Assembly: GCA_050293315.1 (NCBI GenBank)
Contig: JBNKMS010000022.1
Span: 62,001-126,000 of the forward strand
DNA from: CBFDBF01 sp050293315
GTDB lineage: Bacteria; Pseudomonadota; Gammaproteobacteria; Chromatiales; Chromatiaceae
Length of the DNA stretch: 64,000 nucleotides
Reading direction: 5' to 3'
The notes under the pieces were generated by a model. That model made no database searches. It saw only the letters and a program-made list of their open reading frames with translations, and was not told the DNA's origin. Positions 52,225 to 61,037 of the stretch are shown here, one piece after another; position 1 is the stretch's first letter, and every line of letters begins with the position of its first letter. The position numbers and the translations under genes were made by a program.

Positions 52225-53439
52225 ATGGCAACATTAGCTGAGACAGAGGTCCTTCCGGTTGCAGGCATTCGCCTGGGAACGGCTGCGGCCGGGATCAAAT
52301 ACAGCGGACGTGATGACCTGTTGCTGATTGAGTTGGCCCCAGGATCGGTAACTGCAGGGGTGTTTACCCGTAATGCATTCTGTGCCGCTCCGGTAGAGGT
52401 CGCCAAAAAACATCTGCGGCAGCAGATGCCGGGTTTTTTTCTGGTCAACTCAGGTAACGCCAATGCAGGTGCTGGAGACGCCGGGGTAGATGCAGCCAAC
52501 CGCTGTTGTCAGGCGGTGGCGCGTATGGCCGACTGCAGCGCCACTCAGGTCCTGCCATTCTCCACCGGGGTGATAGGGGAGCCGTTGCCGGTAGAGAAGA
52601 TTACGGCCGCCTTGGCTGCTGCCCAGGAGGGCCTCTCGGCTGATGGATGGAGCGCTGCCGCCAGGGCCATCATGACTACCGATACAGTGCCAAAACTCTC
52701 CTCGCGCCAGCTGCAGCTGGATGGCTCGACGGTGACGGTGACCGGGATCGCCAAGGGGTCCGGTATGATCTGCCCCGATATGGCTACCATGCTCGCCTAC
52801 GTGGCTACCGATGCAGCCATGGAGCCAGGGTTGTTACAGCACTGCCTGGAGCAGGCGGTCGCATCCTCTTTCAATGCGATAACCGTCGATGGTGATACCT
52901 CCACCAATGACGCCTGCATGTTGGTGGCTACCGGTAAATCTGGCGTGGCCCCGATCGTAGATGCAGAGAGTGAAGGGTTTTCTCTCATCAGCGGCGCCAT
53001 AGAGGCGGTGTGTCAGGATCTGGCCCGGGCCATCATCCAGGATGGTGAGGGGGCAACCAAGCTGGTGGCTGTGGAGGTGACAGCGGCCGCCTCACTGGCT
53101 GAGGCACGCGAGGTTGCATATACCATCGCCCACTCACCCCTGGTGAAGACGGCACTGTTCGCTGCCGACCCCAACTGGGGACGTATTTTAGCAGCGGTGG
53201 GTCGTGCCGGTGTGGTGGAGCTGGATATCTCCAGGGTGGAGCTCTGGCTGGACGATGTATGTATAGTACGCGGTGGTGGGCGTGCCCCCGACTATAGCGA
53301 GTCCGCCGGGGCAGAGGTGATGCAGCGGGACGAGTTTACCATCCGGGTGGTGTTGGGGCGTGGTACGGTCGATACCAGGGTTGTGACCTGCGATCTCTCC
53401 TATGACTACGTGAAGATCAACGCCGAATATCGCAGTTAG
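52225..53439 (+). CDS. argJ: Bifunctional ornithine acetyltransferase / N-acetylglutamate synthase
   Basis: Recycles the acetyl group in arginine synthesis. A self-cleaving Ntn-type enzyme: the new N-terminal Thr is Thr188 in GSGMICPDMATMLAY. GVFTRN, NSGNANAG and the closing YDYVKINAEYRS are characteristic. 404 aa from the ATG at 52225, which follows AGGGTGA; the frame is open upstream into secA. The stop overlaps the convergent gene by four bases. Confidence 0.95.
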   Translation: MATLAETEVLPVAGIRLGTAAAGIKYSGRDDLLLIELAPGSVTAGVFTRNAFCAAPVEVAKKHLRQQMPGFFLVNSGNANAGAGDAGVDAANRCCQAVARMADCSATQVLPFSTGVIGEPLPVEKITAALAAAQEGLSADGWSAAARAIMTTDTVPKLSSRQLQLDGSTVTVTGIAKGSGMICPDMATMLAYVATDAAMEPGLLQHCLEQAVASSFNAITVDGDTSTNDACMLVATGKSGVAPIVDAESEGFSLISGAIEAVCQDLARAIIQDGEGATKLVAVEVTAAASLAEAREVAYTIAHSPLVKTALFAADPNWGRILAAVGRAGVVELDISRVELWLDDVCIVRGGGRAPDYSESAGAEVMQRDEFTIRVVLGRGTVDTRVVTCDLSYDYVKINAEYRS

Positions 53440-54287
53440 GTGGTGCTGATAGCGCCCTTGCCGACCCCCTCGTAGATTCTTATCCGGAAGTTGGAGTCTG
53501 GATGTTCCTGTCGGAGTGAAGCGGCGACATGCTCTGCCATGGTCTCTACCGTCGAGTCGCCATCTATCAGGTAGCAGTGTTGCTCCGGTAGCTCCAGTTC
53601 AAACCCGCCTTCACTGCTGATGTAGCCGAAGCGGCAGTACGGTACACCATCCCGCTCAAACCGCTGGAGCAGATCTGCGTTGCTTCCTATATAGATATCA
53701 CTCCAGCGTCCTGCCCAGAGCGCGCCCAACGCATGTTCATGCTGGCCATCCATCAAAATCTCTATACTGGAGCGGTGTCCATGGGCGATGCGCTGACAGT
53801 TGCCGCCATGTTGCCGCAGCCCGTGGCTGTAGTGAAATGTGGGATGGGGTGTAGACTCTTGGTACAGATGTATGCGCAGAGAGGATATATTGGATGCCAT
53901 CTTCTGTTGCAACATTGCAGTTATGGCGGATTGCAGGGTGGAGACATCTACCCTGTCGGAGTTGATTCGGGCGATGGCGCTCTCCGGGGAGCGGTGGCTC
54001 AGGGTGAGGCCAGATGTCAGCCGGAAAGAGAGCGTGACTCCATCATGAGTGCTCTCTATCTGCAGGTCTGGATGTTTGGCTGGCAGGAGCAGTCTGTGAT
54101 CAACATGTCGATCTATGGCCTGCTTCACCCACCTTTTTACTTCACTGAAGTCGAGCACCATCCCCTGTTTGTTCAGCCTCCCCTCCAGCTCCAGATCCAC
54201 CAGCCAACTCTCACCTACCAGGCCCCTTTCTGCATCCAGGCGGGAGATATCAATGGTGGTGAGTCGATTTACAAACAGGGTGGTCAT
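53436..54287 (-). CDS. Double 6-pyruvoyltetrahydropterin synthase-like (QueD-type) protein
   Basis: A 283-aa protein with two T-fold units of the PTPS/QueD family in one chain. The first (residues 1-115) has LVGESWLVDLELEGRLNKQGMVLDFSEVKRWVK and DHRLLLP; the second (about 140-283) has FHYSHGLRQHGGNCQRIAHGHRSSIEILM and DGDSTVETMAEHVAASLR. Zinc-type His residues are best kept in the second unit. May act in 7-deazaguanine or another pterin pathway; exact reaction unknown. The start is taken at MTTLFVNRL (54287); ATG 54311 is possible. Confidence 0.75.
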   Translation of the reverse strand: MTTLFVNRLTTIDISRLDAERGLVGESWLVDLELEGRLNKQGMVLDFSEVKRWVKQAIDRHVDHRLLLPAKHPDLQIESTHDGVTLSFRLTSGLTLSHRSPESAIARINSDRVDVSTLQSAITAMLQQKMASNISSLRIHLYQESTPHPTFHYSHGLRQHGGNCQRIAHGHRSSIEILMDGQHEHALGALWAGRWSDIYIGSNADLLQRFERDGVPYCRFGYISSEGGFELELPEQHCYLIDGDSTVETMAEHVAASLRQEHPDSNFRIRIYEGVGKGAISTT

Positions 54288-54413
54288 CGGGGCGTTGTTG
54301 CTTACATCCATACGATCTATTATCTGCGGCAGATGATACTACAGATCTGCGTTATACTGAGCGTTTGATTGTACCGCCCCATCTGGTGGGCACATATTCG
54401 GGAGAGAACTTGC

Positions 54414-55634
54414 ATGTCAGAGTCCAGTGTAAAAAAGGTTGTATTGGCCTATTCGGGTGGTCTGGACACCTCAATTATTCTCAAGTGGCTGCGCCAGGAG
54501 TATGGCTGTGAGGTGGTTACCTTTACTGCCGATATCGGCCAAGGTGAGGAGCTGGAGCCGGCTCGGGTCAAGGCGGAGGCGATGGGGGTCAAGGAGATCT
54601 ATATTGACGATCTGCGAGAGGAGTTTGTGCGCGACTATGTGTTCCCCATGTTTCGTGCCAATGCGGTGTATGAAGGCGAGTACCTGCTCGGCACCTCCAT
54701 CGCCCGGCCGCTGATAGCTAAGCGACTGGTGGAGATAGCCAACGAGACCGGCGCCGACGCAATCTCCCATGGTGCTACCGGCAAGGGTAACGACCAGGTG
54801 CGGTTTGAGCTTGGTGCCTATGCCCTGAAGCCTGGCATTCAGATCATCGCTCCCTGGCGGGAGTGGGACCTGCTCTCCCGGGAGAAGCTGATGAAGTATG
54901 CCGAGGAGCACGATATCCCGGTCGATTTTGCCAAGCAGGGCAAGAAGTCTCCCTACTCGATGGATGCCAACCTGCTGCATATCTCCTATGAAGGGGACGT
55001 ATTGGAGGATCCATGGGCGGAGCCGGAAGAGGATATGTGGCGCTGGACCGTCTCTCCGGAGAAGGCACCGGACAGTCCAACCTACATCGAGCTGACCTTC
55101 GAGCGGGGCGATGCGGTCGCCATCGACGGCAAGGCGATGAGCCCGGCAACCCTCCTGGCGACCCTGAACAAGCTGGGTGGTGAGAACGGTATTGGCCGCG
55201 ACGATATTGTTGAAAACCGCTATGTGGGGATGAAGTCGCGCGGCTGCTATGAGACCCCCGGCGGCACCATCCTGCTGAAGGCCCATCGTGCCATGGAGTC
55301 CCTTACCCTGGATCGTGAGGCTGCCCATCTAAAGGATGAACTGATGCCGCGCTATGCCGCAGTGGTCTACAACGGCTACTGGTGGAGCCCGGAGCGGGAG
55401 ATGTTGCAGGCCGCCATCGACCAGACCCAGGAGGTGGTCAACGGCGTGGTCCGGCTGAAACTATACAAGGGCAACGTCTATGTGGCCGGACGCAAGTCCG
55501 AGAGCAACAGTCTGTTCGATGAGACCATAGCCACCTTTGAGGATGATGCCGGGGCCTATGATCAGCATGACGCCGAGGGCTTTATCAAGCTCAACGCATT
55601 GCGCCTGCGGGTAGCGGCCAAGCTGCGGGACTGA
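54414..55634 (+). CDS. argG: Argininosuccinate synthase
   Basis: Joins citrulline and aspartate with ATP. ATP motif VLAYSGGLDTSIIL near residues 9-22, YLLGTSIARPL, SHGATGKGNDQVRFE and GRKSESNSLFDE. 406 aa. GGGAGA stands before the ATG at 54414. Third arginine gene in this part of the window with argJ; the argD-argF pair is elsewhere. Confidence 0.97.
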   Translation: MSESSVKKVVLAYSGGLDTSIILKWLRQEYGCEVVTFTADIGQGEELEPARVKAEAMGVKEIYIDDLREEFVRDYVFPMFRANAVYEGEYLLGTSIARPLIAKRLVEIANETGADAISHGATGKGNDQVRFELGAYALKPGIQIIAPWREWDLLSREKLMKYAEEHDIPVDFAKQGKKSPYSMDANLLHISYEGDVLEDPWAEPEEDMWRWTVSPEKAPDSPTYIELTFERGDAVAIDGKAMSPATLLATLNKLGGENGIGRDDIVENRYVGMKSRGCYETPGGTILLKAHRAMESLTLDREAAHLKDELMPRYAAVVYNGYWWSPEREMLQAAIDQTQEVVNGVVRLKLYKGNVYVAGRKSESNSLFDETIATFEDDAGAYDQHDAEGFIKLNALRLRVAAKLRD

Positions 55635-55635
55635 G

Positions 55636-56136
55636 TTGTCGCATCGCCCCCTGATAGCGGTCAGCAGCTGCCTGCTGGGGATGGCAGTGCGATACGACGG
55701 GGGAGAGCGGCGTAGCGCTGAGGTGTGCGATATCCTGGCCGCGGAGTTCAGGTTGCTGCCGATCTGTCCGGAGAGCGATGCCGGGTTGGGGGTGCCACGT
55801 CCACCGATAGAGCTGGTCGGCCCACGAGGGGCCCTGCGGGCGTTGGGACGGGATGACAGTGCATTGGACGTGACTGCAACCCTGCGGGGGTTCGCCGAGG
55901 AAAAGATATCCCAACTACAGGATATCTCCGGGTTTATCGGTAAATCCCGCTCACCCAGCTGCGGCCTGGAGACAACCCCACTGTTGGATCTACACAGGGA
56001 GCGGTATGCGGACGGTTCCGGCATCTTTGTGCAGCTGTTACAGCAACACTACCCTCGGTTGCCACTGGAGGATGAGTTGGGGATCGCCGACCCAGTCCGT
56101 CGCGCCGATTTCATCCGGCGGGTTATGGCCTATTAG
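55636..56136 (+). CDS. DUF523 / TudS-like iron-sulfur protein
   Basis: A 166-aa protein of DUF523. Three conserved cysteines are present: Cys12 (SSCLLG), Cys44 (PICPE) and Cys109 (SPSCGL), with RYDG and the GKSRSPSCG segment. In the family member TudS these hold a [4Fe-4S] cluster that removes sulfur from thiouracil; whether this homologue does so is unknown. The start is TTG at 55636, one base after the argG stop, since the only later ATG would drop Cys12. Confidence 0.8.
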   Translation: MSHRPLIAVSSCLLGMAVRYDGGERRSAEVCDILAAEFRLLPICPESDAGLGVPRPPIELVGPRGALRALGRDDSALDVTATLRGFAEEKISQLQDISGFIGKSRSPSCGLETTPLLDLHRERYADGSGIFVQLLQQHYPRLPLEDELGIADPVRRADFIRRVMAY

Positions 56137-56202
56137 AGACCACCCATACATCCTCCATTGGTGGGGGAGTCCAGAATAGATCATTAGCAGGCATAGAGTA
56201 AG

Positions 56203-56292
56203 AAACGCAGAGGTCGCAGAGACGCAGAGGACGCAAAGGTTTTTACATTAGAACCCTCTGCGTCCTCTGCGCCTTTGCGTTCTTTGCGTTTA
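56203..56292. repeat. Palindrome of 9-base units (ACGCAGAGG type)
   Basis: Left half 56203-56239 is made of four units ACGCAGAGG/TCGCAGAG/ACGCAGAGG/ACGCAAAGG; right half 56254-56292 is the mirror (CTCTGCGTCCTCTGCGCC, CTTTGCGT). It would form a long imperfect hairpin with a 14-base loop. Related units lie at 2318-2478. The rest of 56137-56381 holds no gene. Confidence 0.75.
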
Positions 56293-56381
56293 TTACTCGA
56301 TGAATGAACAACCACCTGTATGCGTCCGCCCCTGCGGGCGATTATATCTACCGTCCATCCACCACTAGTGGGACCTCCTAT

Positions 56382-58373
56382 CTATTCTTCGCCAGGGATT
56401 CGCAACAGCAGTAGATCGTGCTCCCCAGTCGGTTGCCGCTGCTCGATCTCCAGATGCTCCTGCAGCAGCAGATCGAACGCCGCGGCAAAATCGGTCCCGG
56501 TCTTGGGGAAGGTAAATAGGTTGAATAGCGTGACCTTATGGATGCTGCTTATGTTGCCGATCCAGAGCGGCTGTTGCTCAGGAAGCAGCGTTATATCTGC
56601 CGGCCAGAGCCGGATAACCAGATATTTGGTTGCATCCAGCTCTTTGCTCATAGTGAATGAGTCGTGTCGACCGGCATGGACTTGAGGCAGCAGCGGAAGT
56701 TGCGACAGCTCCAGGTCGGGGGAGAGCAGTTTTAGCGCGTTGTCGGCCTGGAGCATGGTGGCGGGCTGCCAGCCGTGCTGTTGCAGTATGGAGCGAAGCG
56801 CATCCAGTTCCCCTGCATACTGGATGTCCAGGGGATGCTCATGGTGTCCACGGCTGTCTGCACGCAGTTGCGGGAGTCCGCTCCAGCCCTGCTGCCACCA
56901 CTGCCCGCTCTCCATCTCTATCAGGGGTGTGAGTGGGCTATAGATGGCCAGGTCTCTCTGTTGTCGCTGTAGACCTACGGCAGTGGTGGCTATGGTGAGC
57001 AGCAGCAGTGCCAGTAGCGACAGCCCTAACCAGTGTCGCTCCTCCCCGGTGTGGCGATTGTATGCGATGCCGAGGAGCGAGACCCAGATCAGCCCTAGGG
57101 TGATGCTACCGATCACATCTGTAAGCCAGTGGGCACCGAGATAGATTCGGGCAAGCGCCACCAGTAGGGTCAGCAGTCCGGCCCAGCCATAGGGTAGCCA
57201 GCGCCACTTGAGCGGGGTTGCACGAGCGATGATGATGGCGAGAAAGCCAAAGATAACGGCGGCGCGGAGGACATGGCCACTGGGGAAGGAGTATGGATCC
57301 AGTCCGGGTATATCTGTGGGTGGGCGCGGGATCTGCAGGCTATATTTGAGTGCTACCGATGCAAATAGGGCAAAGCCGGCTGCTGCCAGCCAGTAGAGGG
57401 TCGGCCTCCAGTGGCGCTGCCAGAGGAGAAAAAGCAACACGCCTGCGATCAGGGTAAATATCACCTCGATGTCGGCCAGACGGGAGAGGTAGAGCATCAG
57501 GTGGTCGCCCCAGGGGGTGCGCAGGCTCTGCATGGTCTGCAACATAAAGTAGTTTATCCCCCCGGGAGTGCCTCCCTGCATGGTGGCCCCAAGGGTCAGC
57601 GCGAACAGCCCGGTCGCCAAGAGCAGCAGGGTAGCGAGCAGGGCCAGTCCGCGGGCCTCTGGGTGGTGTGGATCTGCCAGGGCTGCCGCGGTCTCGCTGA
57701 AGGCTGGATGGAGACGTGACCATCTGAGCAGGGCCTGCAGCCAGTTTGAGGCGTGGGGCTGGGCCAGGCGGAACAGCAGCCGCACCAGCCGCAGTAGCAG
57801 CCAGGTCAGGAGTAGCAGCAATAGGATTATACCCACTAGGCGGAAGGCGACCTGGGAGGCTAGCTCCAGTGAGGTGCCAAAGACTATACCTGGCAGTAGA
57901 TAGGCCGGTGCCCAGAGCATTGCTGAGGGCAGACTGGCAGCGATGAAGCGCAAAGGATGCATCCCCAGCATCCCCGCTACCATCGGGACTACCGCCCTTA
58001 CTGGCCCGAAAAAACGGCCAATCGCGACACTCTTGCCGCCATACTTTTGGAAGAACTCGACTCCCCGCTCCAGACTCGCGGGGTGGTTGCTAAATGGCCA
58101 GGTTGTGGCGGTACGCCCCTGTAGCCTATGTCCCAGCCAGAAGCTAAGGCCATCGCCGATCACAGCACCGACGACCGCGCAGCCGCAGGCGAGCCAGAAG
58201 TCGACGGCCCCGGCGGCGATCAGGGCGCCTACCGCGAACATGATTGCTACCCCGGGAACTACCAAGCCGATAATTGCCAGTGATTCCGCCATGGCGGCCA
58301 GGAAGATGACGACCCCGGCCCATAGTGGATGGAGGGAGACCCACTCTATCAGTTGATAAAAAAGCTCTGTCAC
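56382..58373 (-). CDS. DedA - PAP2 phosphatase - LssY_C fusion membrane protein
   Basis: A 663-aa multi-domain membrane protein. Residues 1-200: DedA (AMAESLAIIGLVVPGVAIMF, GDGLSFWLGHRLQ, GRFFGPVRAVVPMVAG), the family of lipid-carrier flippases. About 235-450: PAP2 phosphatase with KYSLQIPRP, FPSGH and ARIYLGAHWLTD, the three catalytic motifs. About 480-660: a soluble LssY-like C-terminal domain (LPQLRADSRGHHEHPLDIQY and the rest). Such a fusion would couple dephosphorylation of a lipid pyrophosphate carrier with its return across the membrane (inference). GC-rich like the core genes. Confidence 0.88.
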   Translation of the reverse strand: MTELFYQLIEWVSLHPLWAGVVIFLAAMAESLAIIGLVVPGVAIMFAVGALIAAGAVDFWLACGCAVVGAVIGDGLSFWLGHRLQGRTATTWPFSNHPASLERGVEFFQKYGGKSVAIGRFFGPVRAVVPMVAGMLGMHPLRFIAASLPSAMLWAPAYLLPGIVFGTSLELASQVAFRLVGIILLLLLLTWLLLRLVRLLFRLAQPHASNWLQALLRWSRLHPAFSETAAALADPHHPEARGLALLATLLLLATGLFALTLGATMQGGTPGGINYFMLQTMQSLRTPWGDHLMLYLSRLADIEVIFTLIAGVLLFLLWQRHWRPTLYWLAAAGFALFASVALKYSLQIPRPPTDIPGLDPYSFPSGHVLRAAVIFGFLAIIIARATPLKWRWLPYGWAGLLTLLVALARIYLGAHWLTDVIGSITLGLIWVSLLGIAYNRHTGEERHWLGLSLLALLLLTIATTAVGLQRQQRDLAIYSPLTPLIEMESGQWWQQGWSGLPQLRADSRGHHEHPLDIQYAGELDALRSILQQHGWQPATMLQADNALKLLSPDLELSQLPLLPQVHAGRHDSFTMSKELDATKYLVIRLWPADITLLPEQQPLWIGNISSIHKVTLFNLFTFPKTGTDFAAAFDLLLQEHLEIEQRQPTGEHDLLLLRIPGEE

Positions 58374-58473
58374 GGATTAGAGGTTCCGGTACAAGTGGAC
58401 AGAGTGTGCCCTCTGTGTGCAGGCCGCGCTATGGCAGTGCTAGACCCTTGACTGGATAGTGCGGTGGCTGGAT

Positions 58474-58719
58474 TTAGTTGCTGAATTTTTTCAACATCTC
58501 ATAGAGCTTATCTTTCAGTACCAAGCGTCTCTTTTTGAGATCTTCGGCATAGAAGTCTGACACCGGCTCAATATTTTGTTCAATCTTGAGTATCTCATCA
58601 TCGAAGGCGTCATACTCCTTGTACATCGCTTCAAAAACCGGGTTGGATTTACGCAGGTCTACAATGAGATCAGCATACTCAGGAAATTCGTGCGGAAGAT
58701 CGTGGCGTTCACCAAACAT
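58474..58719 (-). CDS. YdcH / DUF465 family small protein
   Basis: Eighty-one residues in two helices: MFGERHDLPHEFPEYADLIVDLRKSNPVFEAMYKEYDAFDDEIL, then an acidic EPVSDFYAEDLKKRRLVLKDKLYEMLKK. This is the DUF465 pattern. Function unknown. Divergent from the elongation factor gene downstream. Confidence 0.85.
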   Translation of the reverse strand: MFGERHDLPHEFPEYADLIVDLRKSNPVFEAMYKEYDAFDDEILKIEQNIEPVSDFYAEDLKKRRLVLKDKLYEMLKKFSN

Positions 58720-58897
58720 ATGCGTTACCCCATATTATGCTTTTGGACTGGATGAGAGACCGATTTTATGGTCTTCTATCACTGTTAAAGTTCTACTACT
58801 TACTGACAACGGATTGTTATATATTCTGTTGACGACTGCAAACTGCTGAATGCCCCAAAATTGGCAACGATTCTAATGTGTAGAAGGAAAAATAATT

Positions 58898-60943
58898 ATG
58901 TCCCTTTATACCACCGAAGCAATCCGTAACGTTATATTGGCAGGACAGAGCGGTTGTGGCAAGACCACTCTGGTAGAGGCACTACTGCTCGAGGCGGGCG
59001 CTATATCTACCGCCGGCAGTGTGGAAAAAGGTAATACAGTCAGTGACTTCGATCCATTAGAGAAGGAATACAAGCACTCTCTCAGCTCTTCGCTGGTATC
59101 TATCGACCACGACAATATCCATGTAAATATGATTGACACGCCGGGATTGCCGGATTTTATCGGGCAGTCGTTGTCGGCATTTCCAGCGGTTGAGACGGTG
59201 GCGGTAGTGATCAATGCCTCCTCCGGGGTGGAGATGGTGAGCCGCAAGATATTGCAGTGGGCGGCAGAGCGTAAGTTGTGCCGGATGATCATCATTAACC
59301 GTATAGACGAGGCCAGCGGCAATCTGCAGGCCCTGGTGGACTCTATTCGGGATGAATTTGGCTCTGAGTGCCTGCCGATCAATCTGCCGGCGGATGGCGG
59401 CAGCAAGGTGGTGGACTGCTTCTTCAATCCCGATGGTGAGGCCGATTTCTCCTCGGTGGCGGAGACCCATACCCAGATTATCGACCAGGTGGTGGAGGTG
59501 GATGAGGCGCTGATGGAGCTCTACCTGGAGCAGGGTGATGAGCTCAGCCCGGAGCAGCTGCATGACCCGTTTGAGAAGGCGCTGCGCGAGGGTCACCTGA
59601 TCCCAATCTGTTTTGTATCAGCAGCAAATGGCACCGGCATCCCCGAGTTGCTGGATGTGTTCGAGCATCTGTTGCCGAATCCACTGGAGGGGAATCCGCG
59701 TCCGTTTATGCAGGGGCAGGGAGACGCCGAGAAGCCATTTACAGCAACCCCGGACCCGGACAAACATGTGGTGGCCCACGTGTTCAAGGTGACGGCAGAT
59801 CCATTCGTGGGCAAGCTGGGAGTGTTCCGGATCCATCAGGGTACGGTCACCAACGGCAGCCAGCTATATATCGGTGACGGGCGCAAGCCGTTCAAGGTTG
59901 GGCATCTGTTCAAGCTTCAAGGGAAAGAGCAGAAGGAGATGGAGAAGGGGATACCGGGGGATATCTGTGCCGTCGCCAAGGTGGAAGAGATCCACTTCGA
60001 CGCCATTCTGCACGACTCGCATGAGGAGGATTTCATCCACTTGCAGCCGCTGCAGTTCCCGATTCCGGTATTTGGCCTCGCCATCCTCGCCAAGGAGCGG
60101 GGAGATGAGCAGCGGTTGAGTAATGCCCTGCATCGACTGGTAGAGGAGGACCCATGCCTGGCGGTAGAGCACAACGCGCAGTCCAATGAGACCATCCTGC
60201 GCGGTATGGGTGAGCTACATCTGCGCCTGACCCTAGAGAAGATGAAGCACCATTTCAAGGTAGAGGTGGATACCCAACCCCCTAAGATCCCCTACCGCGA
60301 GACCATTAGTGCAGCGGCTGAGGGGCATCACCGGCATAAGAAACAGACCGGCGGTGCAGGACAGTTTGGTGAGGTGTTTCTGAAGATCGCGCCGCTCCCC
60401 AGGGGTGGTGGATTTGAATTCGTGGATGAGGTGAAGGGCGGGGTGATCCCCAGCCAGCTAATCCCGGCGGTGGAAAAGGGTGTACTCCAGGCGATCGAAG
60501 AGGGCGCTATTGCCGGATTCAAGATGCAAGACGTAAAGGTAACCGTCTACGACGGCAAATACCACTCGGTCGACTCCAAAGAGGTGGCCTTTATTGCCGC
60601 CGGCAAGAAGGCCTATCTGGATGCAGTGGCCAAGGCCAAGCCGATAGTCCTGGAGCCGATGGTGATGCTCGACGTGGTGGTGCCGGATGAGAACATGGGT
60701 GCGGTAACCGGTGATCTCTCCGGCAAGCGCGGCCAACTGATGGGGACCGACGCCATGACCGGCGGCATGCTCAACATCAAGGCCAAGGTGCCGCTGAGCG
60801 AGGTCGGACAGTATGCCAACGAGCTAAGCTCCATCACCGCCGGGCGCGGCAGCTATACCTTGGAGCTGAGTCACTACGAACAGGTACCGCCACCGGTACA
60901 GAAAGAGTTGGTGGATGCCTATAAGCCGCAGGCGGAGGAATAG
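58898..60943 (+). CDS. Elongation factor G-like GTPase (FusA2-type)
   Basis: A 681-aa EF-G paralogue. The G1 loop is AGQSGCGKTTL (15-25) rather than the usual AHIDAGKTTT; G3 is DTPGLPDF; G4 is NRID (134-137) where translation GTPases normally have NKxD. Domain IV has HHRHKKQTGGAGQFGEV. These features match the second EF-G group seen in many bacteria, whose role (stress, ribosome recycling or none in translocation) varies. Stands alone, with a hairpin downstream. The 178 bases upstream contain its promoter, not identified. Confidence 0.88.
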   Translation: MSLYTTEAIRNVILAGQSGCGKTTLVEALLLEAGAISTAGSVEKGNTVSDFDPLEKEYKHSLSSSLVSIDHDNIHVNMIDTPGLPDFIGQSLSAFPAVETVAVVINASSGVEMVSRKILQWAAERKLCRMIIINRIDEASGNLQALVDSIRDEFGSECLPINLPADGGSKVVDCFFNPDGEADFSSVAETHTQIIDQVVEVDEALMELYLEQGDELSPEQLHDPFEKALREGHLIPICFVSAANGTGIPELLDVFEHLLPNPLEGNPRPFMQGQGDAEKPFTATPDPDKHVVAHVFKVTADPFVGKLGVFRIHQGTVTNGSQLYIGDGRKPFKVGHLFKLQGKEQKEMEKGIPGDICAVAKVEEIHFDAILHDSHEEDFIHLQPLQFPIPVFGLAILAKERGDEQRLSNALHRLVEEDPCLAVEHNAQSNETILRGMGELHLRLTLEKMKHHFKVEVDTQPPKIPYRETISAAAEGHHRHKKQTGGAGQFGEVFLKIAPLPRGGGFEFVDEVKGGVIPSQLIPAVEKGVLQAIEEGAIAGFKMQDVKVTVYDGKYHSVDSKEVAFIAAGKKAYLDAVAKAKPIVLEPMVMLDVVVPDENMGAVTGDLSGKRGQLMGTDAMTGGMLNIKAKVPLSEVGQYANELSSITAGRGSYTLELSHYEQVPPPVQKELVDAYKPQAEE

Positions 60944-60976
60944 CTAGGGGTTGCTGATCCACAACTTAGCTTGATG

Positions 60977-61027
60977 AAAAGGGGGGCGTATTTATTTTTG
61001 GTTCGTAAAATAAATGCGTCCCCTTTT
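60977..61027 (+). terminator. Long A/T-G/C hairpin with T-run after the EF-G-like gene
   Basis: AAAAGGGG...CGTATTTATTTT (60977-60998) pairs with AAAATAAATGCGTCCCCTTTT (61007-61027) with one bulge, ending in TTTTTTT. It would terminate in either direction between convergent genes. It also belongs to a dispersed AAAATAAATGCG motif (compare 17998 and 25849). Confidence 0.7.
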
Positions 61028-61037
61028 TTTCTTTACA

